NCBI GenBank assembly: GCA_034687125.1
Contig: JAQGBZ010000107.1
Coordinates: forward strand, 62,001 to 126,000
Direction: 5' to 3'
Source of the DNA: Neelides folsomi
Taxonomy: Eukaryota > Arthropoda > Collembola > Neelipleona > Neelidae
Length of the DNA stretch: 64,000 bases
How positions within the stretch are numbered: position 1 is the stretch's first letter; each line of letters opens with the position of its first letter. Below are positions 14,036 to 26,870 of the stretch, one piece after another. A program made the translations under genes and the position numbers. The notes beneath the pieces were generated by a model that did no database searches, had not been told where the DNA came from, and saw nothing but the letters and a program-made list of their open reading frames with translations.

Positions 14036-17000
14036 TCAAGTGCACTGAGGAGGTTGAGGGATGTAACCGAAGCCGTCGGTAATCGGGCATTGTTCCATAT
14101 ACGGGAGAGTAATTGAAGGAGTTATGGTCATGTTACAAGTAGCAAGATCTTTAGGGAATCCCCATTTGAAAATTGAACCATCTTGGCAGCAACTCAGAAT
14201 GTAATCTCCACATGGAGAAAATCGGACTCGGTTGACCTCACAACTGTGGCAGCAACCCTTTCGCAACAAACGTCCTTCTTTGTACGACCAGAGCTATTAG
14301 ATAAATTAATTAATTGAAATTAAATAAAATATTTAAATCTTTTTCTTTTAAATTGAATTTTTTTAACTAATATGACTTTCACTTACTTTCACCTGACGAT
14401 CAGCTCCACCTGTGACAATGTAAAACCCGCACTTTGACACATCAACAGAATGGATTGGGTCTGTTTCAGAAGCAATGATTTCTCGGATCGTTGTTCCATC
14501 AAAAGTTTCAAAATAGCAAAGTTTATGATTATGGGTCACTCCAATAACCTGAGGAAATTGCAAGCATTGCATAATCGTTCATTTAATTATTTGAAATTTA
14601 AAAATTTGAGTAAATATTGGGTTAAGGGGGTTAAGCCGGTTAAATACTGACTTGACAATTGCACGGATGCCATGCGAGATCGAGGAAAAGAGTATCCTGC
14701 AAGACGAGAGCTTTCCTCACGTATCGTCTCAAACACCAAATGATAATTGAACCATCTCCAGAAGAACTTGCAACTTCAGTGTCGTCACTTCTCATTCTCA
14801 ATCCCGTGACTGGACCTTGATGTTCTTTCATGATAGCTATTGGAGTCATTTGTTGTGGGCAAATGCTCCATACTCGAACCTTATTTAAGTAATGGATTAA
14901 AAGATCAAATCTTAATTTACTTAATGAGTATCATGATGATTAATTGTAAACTGATTATTTTAATATTACTTGTCCTTCTTCTCCACCAGAAACCACCCAT
15001 TTTGAATCGCAGCTAACTGCTAATGCTGTGACTCCTCTTTGGTGAGCATGATGAAAAACCCACATGGGAGTTCCAGATTGAGGAGAATAAGCCCGAATGT
15101 TTGAATCACTCCATCCTTCATAAATAATAAGTTATTCAAAACTCAAAAGACAAACTATAAAATTACAATAATGGCAATAAAAATCTTTTACCGGTAATAA
15201 CTGTTTTTCCATCAGTGCTAAAAATGACAGCATTGCAAGTGATATTCGCAACATTGATCCTTAGAAGTTCTCGCATTGCAGATGCATTCCAAATTCTGAC
15301 ATCTTCAAAGTTGGCAGAAGCAAAGACCTAATGATGATTAAAATTTTAAATACCGATGTTTAATATAAATTATAAAAAAACTCACCTCGGAATATTTATG
15401 AGGAAAAGCAATGTCATTCACGACAGAATAATGTGCTGAAGTTAGCATTCTTGATTTCTCCATGCATTCCAAACTGCTATGATAAATTTCATTCACACTC
15501 GTTCCAGCAAGAATGTCGTCGCAATTGATGAGGATTGATGTGACTTTCCCTCGAACACACATTTGCGTACCAAATTCTTCAAATTTGTCAAATACACTTC
15601 CCATTTTGCAAATTGTTTTAATGCATGCTTGCACCACTCTCCCTGATCCAGTTCCAATTACGAATGTTTCTCCATCGGGAAGAATTTGCAAAGCTGTCAC
15701 ACCTATTAGAAATTTAGCTACATGTTAGATTATGAAATATTCCTTCGTTTTTTAATAAATTAATTTATATTGGTAAAACAGATTATTTGTATTTTAACTT
15801 TTGAAAAAACAATGAACTTACCTCCAGAGTATAAATGGAGATTTCTTCCTTTTTCTAAGCACATGTTTCTTCTTGTGACGACTGAACTGATGACAGGTGG
15901 ATAATCAGCAACTCTCCCAATAGGATCTGGAGTACAAAAGCATTTATCGGGAATATTCAATTTCACTTTGACCACATCTCCAGTTGTTGTTCCACAATAA
16001 GCGTATTGATCATCGCTGTCGACCTAAAGTATTGAACATTTTTAATTTAGCTAATCTAGTGTATGACTGACAATGAATTAAACATAATTGTAAGACGTGG
16101 AGTAATTGAGTAATTGGAAATACCCGAATAACATTAATGTCTCTTTTAATTTTTTTGAGGTTGACTTTCTCCACTCGGAGCTTTCCATAACCAGGATCGA
16201 GAAACCAGACAGACAAATAATCGTCACCTCCAACAACCCAGATGTCATTTCGACGATTGAGACAAGTAACAGTTCGAGGAACGCCATTTCTCCCCTTTAT
16301 TGCTGTTAAGCCTAAAATATGTATGATAAGTTAACACATTAATTAGGTGCTCATTTAGTTTCAGGCTATTTGTAAATACATATTTTTAATGTGAAACTCT
16401 TATAAATGTTTAGAATTTAGATATTGGCATTTACCTCCAATCATTTTAGAGCATTCGACATCATAAATGTTAATTGTCCCATCATCAATATTCCCCACAC
16501 TCATTAAGTACTTTCCATCGCAAGAGAAAGCAATTGCATTGACACGAGTTGTGTGACAATTATGAGTTCCTAATTTGCATCCCGAAAGGAAATCCCAAAT
16601 TATAACATCAGCCTGGAAGTTTAATTGAAATTTTTATTTAGTGAAATGAAGAATAAAGTACTTAATGACTAACTTGAGTACTAATTTATACATTACAGAT
16701 AAATATGAACATTGTATAGTTTATGTATGTGTATAGTACCTTAAATCCCATGAAGTTCATTTGACCTGACGCAATGTAACGACCCATTGGATCAACATCA
16801 ATCGCTGTAACATTATTACTGTGTCCAATCATAAAAGTTTGACTTCCATTGACAATATTTGCTTTAATGACATTTGTTCCAATGGCGTATACAAGGAAAT
16901 TTCCATGTGGGTCTGAATGTAATCCATGGGGAACTTTTCCTATAAAGTAATTGATAAAGAGTTGCTTAATGTTTAAGTTTTATCCTTCTTTCACACCAAA

Positions 17001-17137
17001 ATTACAAACCAGATTACATCTTAGAACTCAATTAAAATTAATTTTACATCATTACCTTCAAACCCGATGGTTGAGCAAAGGGGTAAAGCTCCATAATCGC
17101 AAGTTGATGGAAAAGGATTAATCACTTTCACATCCAT
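14036..17137 (-). CDS. CFAP52: CFAP52 / WDR16, cilia- and flagella-associated WD40 protein
   Basis: Microtubule inner protein of motile axonemes. Eleven exons on the minus strand: 17137-17056, 16939-16740, 16612-16435, 16311-16124, 16023-15822, 15702-15386, 15327-15192, 15115-14970, 14879-14652, 14548-14387, 14293-14036. Total 698 residues, somewhat longer than the roughly 620-residue human protein. It is a double seven-bladed WD40 propeller. Diagnostic blocks: IGHSNNVTAIDVDPMGRYIA with SGQMNFMGFKADVIIWDF; YCGTTTGDVVKV; RELLRINVANITCNAVIF; HHAHQRGVTALAVS; GGEEGQVRVWSICPQ; ASSSGDGSIIIW; FETFDGTTIREI; VTGGADRQVKLW; LSCCQDGSIFKW. The start codon is directly preceded by TAA. The C-terminus extends about 30 residues past the last blade (DGFGYIPQPPQCT). 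Intact. Confidence 0.95.
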
Positions 17138-17873
17138 TTAGACTATTATTTGTTCACTACTCATTCAAGCCTTCTGTAATCTGCAGCCTTCTCCTCAATG
17201 AATCATCAAAAATATTTAGTCGATGAAAGAATTGATGAATTTTCACGTTTATACGTAACTATGGGGGTGGGTATAACCTATCACCCAACAGTATATCCAT
17301 TGATTTACATGCGTGCAGGGCATTCAACAAGATTTGGGCTTTCACGGGTCACAGGTGGGTTCAATAAAAGGTAATCATGAGTATTTTTTATAAGGTGTCC
17401 CAACTTTTTTTTCATTTCGATTGTTCTGTATAAAATCAGTTTAGGCGTGGTATCTCTAGGAGAAGGCCAAATTGAAATGGTTATATTCTAAAAATAAAAT
17501 GATAGAAAATGTATTCTTAATCAGTTGAATAAGTTTATTTTATTGTCTTGATACTGCTGATACACTTATAGGATAAATATATAAGTAATTAATAAATATT
17601 TTACAGAACTTTAATCTTTAATACATAGGTTTATAGTTTTATGTTATTTATGTACCTTAAGTAAATCATGGTACTCTAAAAAGATTATACCATATACGGA
17701 AGTATATTATATACATTAAGACTCATATCACAAGTTTTCAAATATCACAATTAATGCAACATTTTACATTATTAATTCGAATCGTAGTAAGTAAATATTT
17801 GTTTATTAAACTCAATAGACCGTCACATGTCAAAAAGTAAAACGAAGAAATTACCAGAAACAAAATGTTTCAT
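17138..17873. other. CFAP52 promoter side and K2P 3' flank
   Basis: No gene seen. The first ~200 bp upstream of CFAP52 (minus-strand direction) should carry its promoter. The rest is AT-rich, with TATATA runs, and probably includes the K2P 3' UTR. Confidence 0.4.
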
Positions 17874-17965
17874 GTCATGTAAAGTAAATCTGCTATTAAT
17901 TAAACATTAAGAATCAAATGTCATGTATAGTAAATCTACTATTAATTAAACATTAAGGATCAAAT
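17874..17965. repeat. 46-bp direct tandem duplication over the K2P stop codon
   Basis: Two adjacent copies, 17874-17919 and 17920-17965. Both start GTCATGTA and share AGTAAATCT and CTATTAATTAAACATTAAG, with three or so substitutions between them. The right-hand copy contains the K2P stop codon (17960-17962). The left-hand copy lies in the 3' UTR and carries a second copy of the same stop-region sequence. Confidence 0.85.
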
Positions 17966-20900
17966 GTCATTATTAGTTGAATCTTTAGTATAAGCGTGGT
18001 TATCATAAGAGAAATTATTATTGCAAACGCCCAGTTTTCTCCTTCGACTTCCCATATTATAATCGTTGTCACCCTTCTGACCCTTTCGACTCTCTGTATC
18101 AGACCTGTCGTTTTCGAACGTGCAAGCATCTTCACCGTCTTTTAATTTCTGTTGGACATCATCGAGGGCCTTGAGAAAATCCACAATGGTTGTGTTATCT
18201 ATAGATATTTTTTGGTACTCGGGTTTATTCCCTTCGTCATATCTTCTCGAAGTACAAGGGGATTCGTTTTTACTCAATTTCTTTTCTTTCACTTTCGCTT
18301 TTCCGCCATTGCTCTCCCTTAATTTGAGTTCACTCTCATTAATTTCTAATGCGCTTGGTTCATAAGAAACGGAGTTCCATAAATGTTCGCTTTTATCTAT
18401 TTTGCAGATCTCGTCATCTTTATTAGTTAAATGACGAGCGACCAACGGACTTCCTCTGAATGAATGAGAATTACGAGAGATTTTCCGTTCCTTGTCTTGT
18501 TTTTCAACTTCGCTCTTTGAGACTTTCTTAATAACTACGTCTTTGGCCCCAGCAGAGATTTTTCGAATTGCTCCTGTCACTTTCTCCATCAATGATGTCC
18601 CTTTATCTTGGACATGATGTATGTCATTTGATTGCTCGTTTGATAAAGAGGAGATTTCATCTTCAAGATCATTCCCGTCATCTTCATTAGAACTATCACC
18701 ACTATTGTCGCTCATTTCTTCTTGAGATTCGCTGTTTTCGAAATCATCTGAAAAAATAATGTAAAAATTCAATGTTATGTAATTTAATTTCATAATGAAA
18801 AATTAATGATTCGTGATCTTTCTTACGTTCCTTATTCAGGTAGAAGTTTAAGTTGGTATGTATTGATACATGATAATTAAGCATGCTAGCTAATTAAAAA
18901 TTATTAATTTATTCTTAGGAATTGGAGTGCGGAATGCAGAAAGCTCACCTTTAGAATGTAAATCTCGTTGATAAACTTCTCCGCTCATTTCTCCGTACTC
19001 ATTAATATGAGCTAACGCTTCTTTCATATGATTGATCACGTCTTGATTGAGAGCCGCCACAACGTCGGAAACCATTTCTTTTGGGTCAATGAAAACACTT
19101 TCTTCCCCAAAAATCATCACTTGGCTCAAATTCGTTAAATCTGCTTCTGAACGCCTTCGAGCCAAAAACGGACTGTTCAAATTTCTCTTCCTCGCCTTGG
19201 ACGGCATTGACTTGTAGCGAGCTGAACGGAATTGAGATCTCAAAGGCCATTCGGAATCCTTAATTACTCTTTCTAATCCTCCATTATTATTTTCATTTTC
19301 GTTGTGATCTTCCTCACCATTGTAAATTGGTTTCAGTTTAAGGAGATACAATTCATTTACAACACGGCGAAGATAGTCAACTTCTTTTGAAATATTATCA
19401 CGGCGAACTGTGAAGCCTTTGAATTTCTTTTTGATAACTCTTCTCACTTTCTTATGAGTGAGACCTTTGGTGATGAAACCGAGGATCATGACAAGATACC
19501 CGAGACCGAATATGATCCATATAATTAAAATGATTTTGTAGAGCCAGAGCCAATAACTTTGGCCGCTTCCCATTCCTATGAATAAAATCACAAACAATTG
19601 ACATTTTGATATTTAAACCAACATAAACGATCATAAAGGATGCTCAATTACCAGCAACATAGTCGCCAAATCCAATTGTGGTAAGGGAAACGAATGAGAA
19701 ATATACAGAGTCAAGAAAATTCCAGCTTTCAATGTAAACAAAGAATCCGGCAGGAATAATGATAAAAACGATGATTCCAGGAATCAGGTAAAAAAGAATT
19801 TCAAAAATAATCGTCAGCTTGCTTTCGTACTTTTTTTCTTTGGAGCGTTTGTGTACTTTCACCAACTAAAACATAATTGACATTAACTAACAATAAGCCT
19901 CAATAAGGGAAAGCCATAACATGTTGATTGCATACATAAGTACATAAGTATCTAATTGTACATGGGCATGGAAGAGATTATAAAGAGTGGTGGTTTTCGT
20001 TGAATTTACCTTTGAGCTGAAGTAGCTGCTTAACTGGGTTATAAGAATTCCATCAAGAGGTATTCCAATTAAGGCATAAAAAATTGTAAATATTCGACTA
20101 AAAATTTTCCATTAAACAAAATGCATGTGAATAAATATGAAACAGTAAAAAATGTGCATAAAGAATTACACACATGCAAAGTTGTTAAATACATAATTTT
20201 ACATACCTCCATTTGGTCTCTGGTGAAAGATGTCCATATCCTGAAAATGCATTTAAAAAGAAAAAAGATTACAAGAGATAATAAGAACCACGTTTATCAC
20301 TAAATATAATTAATTCTTTGCATAATGTAATCAAGTATTCGAAAGTTAATTCAGTTAGCAAATCAACAATCTGCCAATTAAAACAATAAGGAAAAGTTGC
20401 ATAAGAAATAAATGGATATGCAAATGGGATTATTGTATTTTGATCTCCTGATTAAGACAACTATACAGAAAATATAATTTAATTAATTATAATTAAATCG
20501 GCAGCAATCTTAATTATAAAAATTGTAAGGATGGAATATTAGGATGGATATAGGAGAGCATTAGAGCAAACTGAGGAATATGTTATGTGTGAAAAATGCT
20601 TTGGTTGGTTCTCTTGAATCTTATCTTTATAAATCAGTATTAACCAAATGTATATAGCTTGCAATAAACGGAAATTTTAAATGATGAGTTAAATCTTAAA
20701 TCAGTCAAAATTGTTAAAATAAGTAATTCATTATGAAGATTACCAATAGTTGTCACAACTGTAAATGCGAAGAAAACGGAGTTGTAATAGTTCCATTTAA
20801 ATTCTGAATTAAATTCTTCTAACAGGTTGAATCCACCACAATGTTCTGAGATTCGGGTGAGGACAGATTCTTTTGCTTTTCTCAATTCATCCAAATCTTC

Positions 20901-23636
20901 CGGACTCGTTTCGTTGTGGTAGAAGTCATGATCCATCCGAATCAGAATTTCTTTATAATGCAAATGAGAGAAGTAATTAATGAGATATCAAAGTAGTCAT
21001 TCATATTCATTAGCGTTAATTAGGAAGATCAGAGGGTGCTAACAAGTCAATTATGCCTACACCTTCTTCATCAATGTGCTTACTTATAATTTATAATTCA
21101 TTCATTTATTGTTTTCATCCATCAAACCGGCTACTCATCACACATTTAATAATTTAAAACATTTCCTGAATTAAATTGATTCAAATTCTCTTCATTAAAA
21201 TAAAACTCATAATACGTACACACAATGCTTAAACACTACTTAAGCCATAAATATACTAAATGATTATAAATGGTTATGATACAGTTAGAAATGCAAAAAC
21301 TTCATTGTTGAAATAGATATTTAAAGAAACTTAACCTTGTTTGAACAACTGTAAAAATAAAACTTTACTTTTTAGCACTTAAATTAGCTCTTTAAAATCC
21401 CAATTTTGCACGTCAAAAATGAAATGGAGTTAAAAATACACCTAACTTTAAGCATCAATGTATAATTCCATAATTCTGGTTTAATTCATCATAGTGAAAT
21501 TACGAGTATGTTAGGATAATATACATATGTGCTTAACTCATTTCATTTCATCATGGATTTCTATAATTCATGATCGAGACTTTCTGTCTTTCATCTTTTA
21601 ATTGCGTAATAGTAAAATACACATTAACTTATAAATGTAACTCTTTAAATATAATTTGGCTTCTTATTTTGGTTGCCTTTTTAGGCATTGTGATAGTGTA
21701 TCATCATCTCCATAATTCTCAGAATTTAAATGAAGGAAAAATTAAGGCAAGATGGAATAAGAAAGGTAAGGAGAAGAATGGGAACATTTCTTGTAGGCTA
21801 ACCGGATTTTCATTAGGCAGGTACGTTATACATAACATGCATAGATTGTGCGTAAAATGGTTAAATATTTTAAGGTCTTAAAATATAACCGGTTATGAAG
21901 TTTTCACCTTTTCACTTTATCCAAATTTGCCATGTTGCGATTATTGCAACTCTCTGGATCTTATATTTGTACTTAGGTACGTATGTCGAAAGTGTAATTT
22001 TATTATATTTCAAAGCTTTGTTGAGACATGCTTAACTTTAGCGTGGGTTGAGTGCTATTATGTACTTAAATTATTTTTGCATAACAAAAAATGCACATTC
22101 TTATTTGAAAATATCTAAACAGTTACCTAATTAAAGGAGAGCGAATTATATTTTATTTTAGTATAAAAGAAATATTGTTTGATGGGCGGCTTTATATTCA
22201 TTTGAAGTGTTTTCATTTCAACCTTTTAAATTTTTCAAAACATCCTAATGAAATATTATATAATGCTCATGAAATAATAATAAATAGGTAATTAATAATT
22301 TTTTAGATATAATACCAAAAGTTCCAGATAGTTCCATCAATTCCTTTTAAAACTACGCACGAATTCAAGATAAAATTTTTCTTTTATAAAAATTAGCTTC
22401 CTTATAAATTAACTCAATTCTTCGAACAATGCACCCGGCTGTATAGCAAAACTTTCTAAAAAATACAATTAGTTACAAGTTTCAATTTACACACATTGGT
22501 ATACTCGATAGTTATTTGGACATTGTGACAAATAAGTATAACTTGAAAATGTGATAGCGTATGAATGTCAACTCAATTACAGTATTTATATGTATGTGGA
22601 GTCAAATAAAGTCATTGTAAAAGAAATGAAAAATCCAAACTCACATCACGAACATTATTGAAACGTCAAATCATTCTTTTGTATGAATAAAGTCTAATTT
22701 AATTCTTAATGGCAATTTACGAATTACACTATTTGCTATTTCATTCTTCACTTGAGAATATGCACAAATTGGTATTTGCATTATGTACTTTAACTATTAT
22801 TAAATCTTGATATGTATTGTAACAATGTATGTTAATGTTATGTATCAATTAATTGCTATCTATCTATAAAGTATTTTTTTAACATAATATAATTAAATCT
22901 TATAAAAAGACTAAAAAGTTGTATAATAAATCCAAGTAGCAATAATACTAATTAACAGCATAATGGTCAAGCATTTGACATTTCAAGGATTATCAAATAA
23001 TTTTCATCTTGCTATTTTAAATTCAAAGACAAATGTGATTGCACGAATATGCAAATCAATTCATTCTTTTCACAGCAAAAAATGTTGAAAATTCGCACAA
23101 AAAACCACCATTCTCAGTCACTGTAAACTATCCAGGATAAATGCAATATATTTGAAGGACTCGCGGATTAAAAATCCCAATACAAAATATTCTAATTGAT
23201 TAAATGCGTGTATATAAATTCGTTCAATCCAATTAAGTATATTACAGATATTTCAATAAATGAATCTAATTGCATATAATTTGTGGAGCAAATAAGCCTT
23301 CTCTAATTATTATTCACAAAATGATGCAAATTAAGGAAACGAGGGCCAGTTTTCTGTTTTTACTAATAAGAGAAATAATAAATAAAAACTGCACTTGTTA
23401 CATACCTTGAACGTCTTGTTTAAGAAGATGCAATTGTTCTCGTTGATCAACTTCATTATGATGCTCTAGCACCATAAATATCGTTCCACCTATAAACCAA
23501 AGATCATCCCAGTTAAATAAAATTGCACAAAATTGTCTATAATTAAATTAATTTTATATAAAAACCCAAAAAACTCACCAAATAAAATATATAATGTAAA
23601 AGCTCCTGATAGGAGGGTCCATTGTAAGGGCGTCAT
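17960..23636 (-). CDS. Two-pore-domain K+ channel, Ork1-like
   Basis: Plasma-membrane leak K+ channel. Eight exons on the minus strand: 23636-23579, 23489-23406, 20950-20744, 20240-20207, 20097-20010, 19865-19652, 19575-18949, 18747-17960; total 699 residues. M1 is residues 5-27 ([20 protein letters not shown]). The extracellular cap has an N-glycosylation site (HNETS). The first filter is TIGYG (about 115-119, split across an intron) and the second TIGFG (about 220-224). Between them lie M2/M3 ([28 protein letters not shown]). M4 ([18 protein letters not shown]) is followed by [18 protein letters not shown], which matches Drosophila Ork1 closely, so that subfamily is favoured over TWIK or TASK. 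The last exon codes about 262 charged, Ser/Asp/Glu/Lys-rich cytoplasmic residues with many potential phosphosites and no domain I recognise. The 34-bp fourth exon is a microexon coding the first-filter exit. Confidence 0.93.
20951..23405 (-). other. Large second intron of the K2P gene
   Basis: A 2.45 kb intron with donor CAAG|GTATG at its high end and acceptor CATTATAAAG at its low end. The exons on either side join in phase. Very AT-rich; I see no nested gene, RNA or transposon. The ORFs in it show no family resemblance. Confidence 0.6.
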
Positions 23637-24834
23637 GGTGGAGTCAAATTCTCACACATCCTTCCTTCACCGCAATTGAAGATGAACTGGAAGAAGAATG
23701 AAGAGAATCGACGGCTAATCCCACTTACATTATTATGATTCTTGTGTCCTATCGGAATAACAACTACTAAAACAAGTCTTGATCGTCCCTTGACTCTCAA
23801 CATATTGAACTTTGAGGTGAAGGAAGTCTGAAGGAATCTTTATATCTTTTATGTGTTATCTCCCTCTTCAACGACACGACCTTCCCAAACTGAACTTAAC
23901 TTCTTCTACCTCATGAATGTCCTCATTCTTTAATAAATATAAACAACATTCTTTTAATAATACATTATTTCTTATACAAAGTTGGTAGTTTCTTCAATCA
24001 ATACAACGGTTATTTTAAAATTATGTTGAGCTAAGAATAAAATGTAGGTGCATATATTATCAATAATATAATATGCGTCTAAAGCGTTTGAAGCAAACTA
24101 CCGTTTAATTGATCATGTACTACATGTGTTTAGTTATATGGGACATATGACACATTAACAAACCATCATGCTTTTATTTATTTATTGTTTATTGTTAAAT
24201 ATTTATTTATAATAATTATTCCAATTAGAACCAACTAAAAAATTTAAAATAACATTAGATTGGTGGCGATTCTAAGGATCACATTTGTTGAATAATTGTC
24301 ATGAATGAAATATTAAAATGGTATTTAATTAACTATTCAAGTATGCCAGGCTGTTTGTTCTTTACGCTCATGCTGGGCATCAACAGTTGATATTGATATT
24401 TATTTAGCATATTGGCTATTAAAAGTTTATTGTTTTTTAATTGCGCATTTATTATTTTTAAAGAGAACGTTAGTTCTAATATGGATGTTAATTTAATGAA
24501 TTGGTAATGATTGTTAATGAATAATAAAAGTAGCTTATATTTCTATTTTATTGCAAATGAAAGTTTAAGATCGCTATTATAGTTAAACTAATTTAATAGT
24601 ACAAACTTCAATACATGCATGGAAGGTGTATGGTAAATATTAAATTAAATTAAACCATTTGAATAGGTAGTAGTAGTGTTGATCGTAAAAACATGGCGCA
24701 AATTCAAACGATTCAACCTACAATATAATATTACTTTTAATTTTTTTATATAATTTACCCATTCATCTAATTAGAATTCTAATTAAGCATTCACAATATT
24801 TTTAATTTTATTGCATTATTATTATTATTATTAC

Positions 24835-24865
<31 letters not shown>

Positions 24866-25447
24866 TATAGTTGATTGTGTTTTAATACGTAAATGTATTT
24901 TATATTGTAAATATTAATTTTTATAGTATATGGTAAATAAGGGATATAAAACTGTGAATATCTGTATATATATAATATATCTGTACCTACATTATTAAAT
25001 TAACTACTTTATATATATTCCCCTGTTAAACATTAACTCATATTACAATTACATACAAATACTAAAACTACCTGTAGAGGTGACTTTAGCACCAGAATTT
25101 TACATAATTACATTTAGTAGTATTAATTGATTATTAATTGATTTATTACTTTATTTATGATAATTTTCATAAATATTAGCACTATGAGCATAATGAATAC
25201 ACGTAATGTACATATATGCTTTTATGTAATTATCGTTTGATAAATGATATGAATTTAACTATAATTTATAAAGATGGTGTAATATTAGCTAATCTAAACA
25301 ATATAAGTATTTATAAAAATATTATTTTATGTATATATTTTTTGATTCTTTCGTCTTTACGTTTAATGGGAGTTCTTTAAAAATGCACTCTGGATATATT
25401 TTACATACTTTAAGCAATATTTAGACAAGATAATTTTTTTTATAAAT
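23637..25447. other. K2P upstream region / PTB-gene 3' flank
   Basis: No gene seen in 1.8 kb. The first few hundred bases above 23636 should be the K2P 5' UTR and promoter. The rest is AT-rich and contains the trinucleotide repeat at 24815-24865. Confidence 0.4.
24815..24865. repeat. (ATT)n microsatellite
   Basis: Seventeen ATT units with a single interruption (ACT) near the middle. Likely length-polymorphic. Confidence 0.95.
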
Positions 25448-26870
25448 TCAAGCTTCTGAGTCTAATGTTTTGTCTTCATCCATATCTTCAACAGAAGGTC
25501 TTAGGTCAATGGCGAATTTTCTTTGTTTTGATCCTGGCATATGGGCTTTTCCTTCTGACACTCTTTGACTAAACATTTGAAATGCATTTGAAAGTGCGTA
25601 TGTGAGTCTTCTTGCAGTATTTCGAGAATCACAAACAAATGCATGGCATCTAAATGGTAAAGAATCGGATGTTCCTACAGTTGATGATCGAACATTTTTT
25701 CCCTCGGCTTTTACAACAATCATTGCTGTAACATAAATAAAAATTAATTATATTTCATTTACATAAAATTATTTAAAAATATATAAAAAAGTACCAAAAA
25801 CTCGCGTATATACCAAATCTTGAACTCCATCTATAAAAACATTTATAATCCTTAAAGTCCATATATTTATTAGTTATTATATTATAGTTAAGTGAAATAA
25901 TTAATGAATTTTGTACTGTTGTTGTTCTTACATGAAATTGTTTCAATTGCAAATTTTCCTTGTGGAAAGTTTGGATTCGTATTTTGAGGCATAGCTCCGA
26001 GAATAATTCCATTTTCAGTAACTTCGAGTTTAAGTAATGGCAATGATTTAACTACTGAAGTGCTGGTTGAAAGAAGTCGCTTTGCTTCAATGACCATTTC
26101 ATCAACAGGACGTCGTGTGTATTTGATGCCCCATAATTGTCCAATCTCACGATACCCGAGATATTTAACCACGAATCTCTGTAATATGAAATAATGAGTT
26201 TTAATTAGTTAATAAAAAACTAAATGAATTTTATTAAATATTCATTAATTTCTTGTATTAAATTATATATATTTAATTTGTCAATTAGAAAGCCTTAAAT
26301 TAAGCCCAAAATGGGTCGTAAATTGTTGAGATTGGGAAAATATGTACTTACAGCAGGAAGTGGAATTTGTGGTTCAACTTCTACATGGCTGCTCTTGGGA
26401 GCTTCGCCTTTGGTCGACGTTCCCGAAGAGGATGGATCTGAAGAAGGTTGGGAAGGATTTGCGGATTTCTTTGCGTATTTCAACATGACCTTTTCATCAA
26501 ATCCAAAACTTTCTGTACTGCTATTGCTGTCTCTCTTCTCTAATGTGGATTTGCTCGACCCTATACCGAGATGCATCATATTATATGAATTAGACCACGA
26601 ATAGATTCAACTCATAACAATGGGAGTCAAAATAAATATAAAAGGAAGAATTTAATTTGTGAATAGAATAGACCGGAACCGGAGGTTGCGTCACACACCT
26701 TCATCATGATGAGGGCGGAGGGGTTTTATCCCATTCGGATTGTCATTTGCTCTGCTCACTCCTGAACCATTTTTTTCATTCTTCTCGCCCTCATTTGTTA
26801 TTGTTGTGAGTGGAGCTGAAGAGTTCGGGGAGTCTTCCGTAAACTTCCCATTTGTATTAAATTTACTCAT
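25448..26870 (-). CDS. PTB/PID-domain adaptor protein, family uncertain
   Basis: Five exons on the minus strand (26870-26699, 26560-26352, 26178-25932, 25830-25795, 25725-25448) give 313 residues. Residues 1-127 are low-complexity, Ser/Asn/Pro-rich and probably disordered. From about residue 128 there is a phosphotyrosine-binding fold: FVVKYLGYREIG (beta-1), a helix, LPLLKLEVTENGIILG, then ISYGVQDLVYTRVFAMIVVK, and the C-terminal helix FRCHAFVCDSRNTARRLTYA. The CHAFVC...A..LT.A...AF signature is typical of PID domains that bind NPxY or phosphoinositides. It recalls the PID1/FAM43-type group, but I cannot name an orthologue. The tail is short and acidic. Start chosen at the first ATG; the reading frame stays open only a few codons further upstream. 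Likely a cytoplasmic signalling or endocytic adaptor. Confidence 0.8.
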
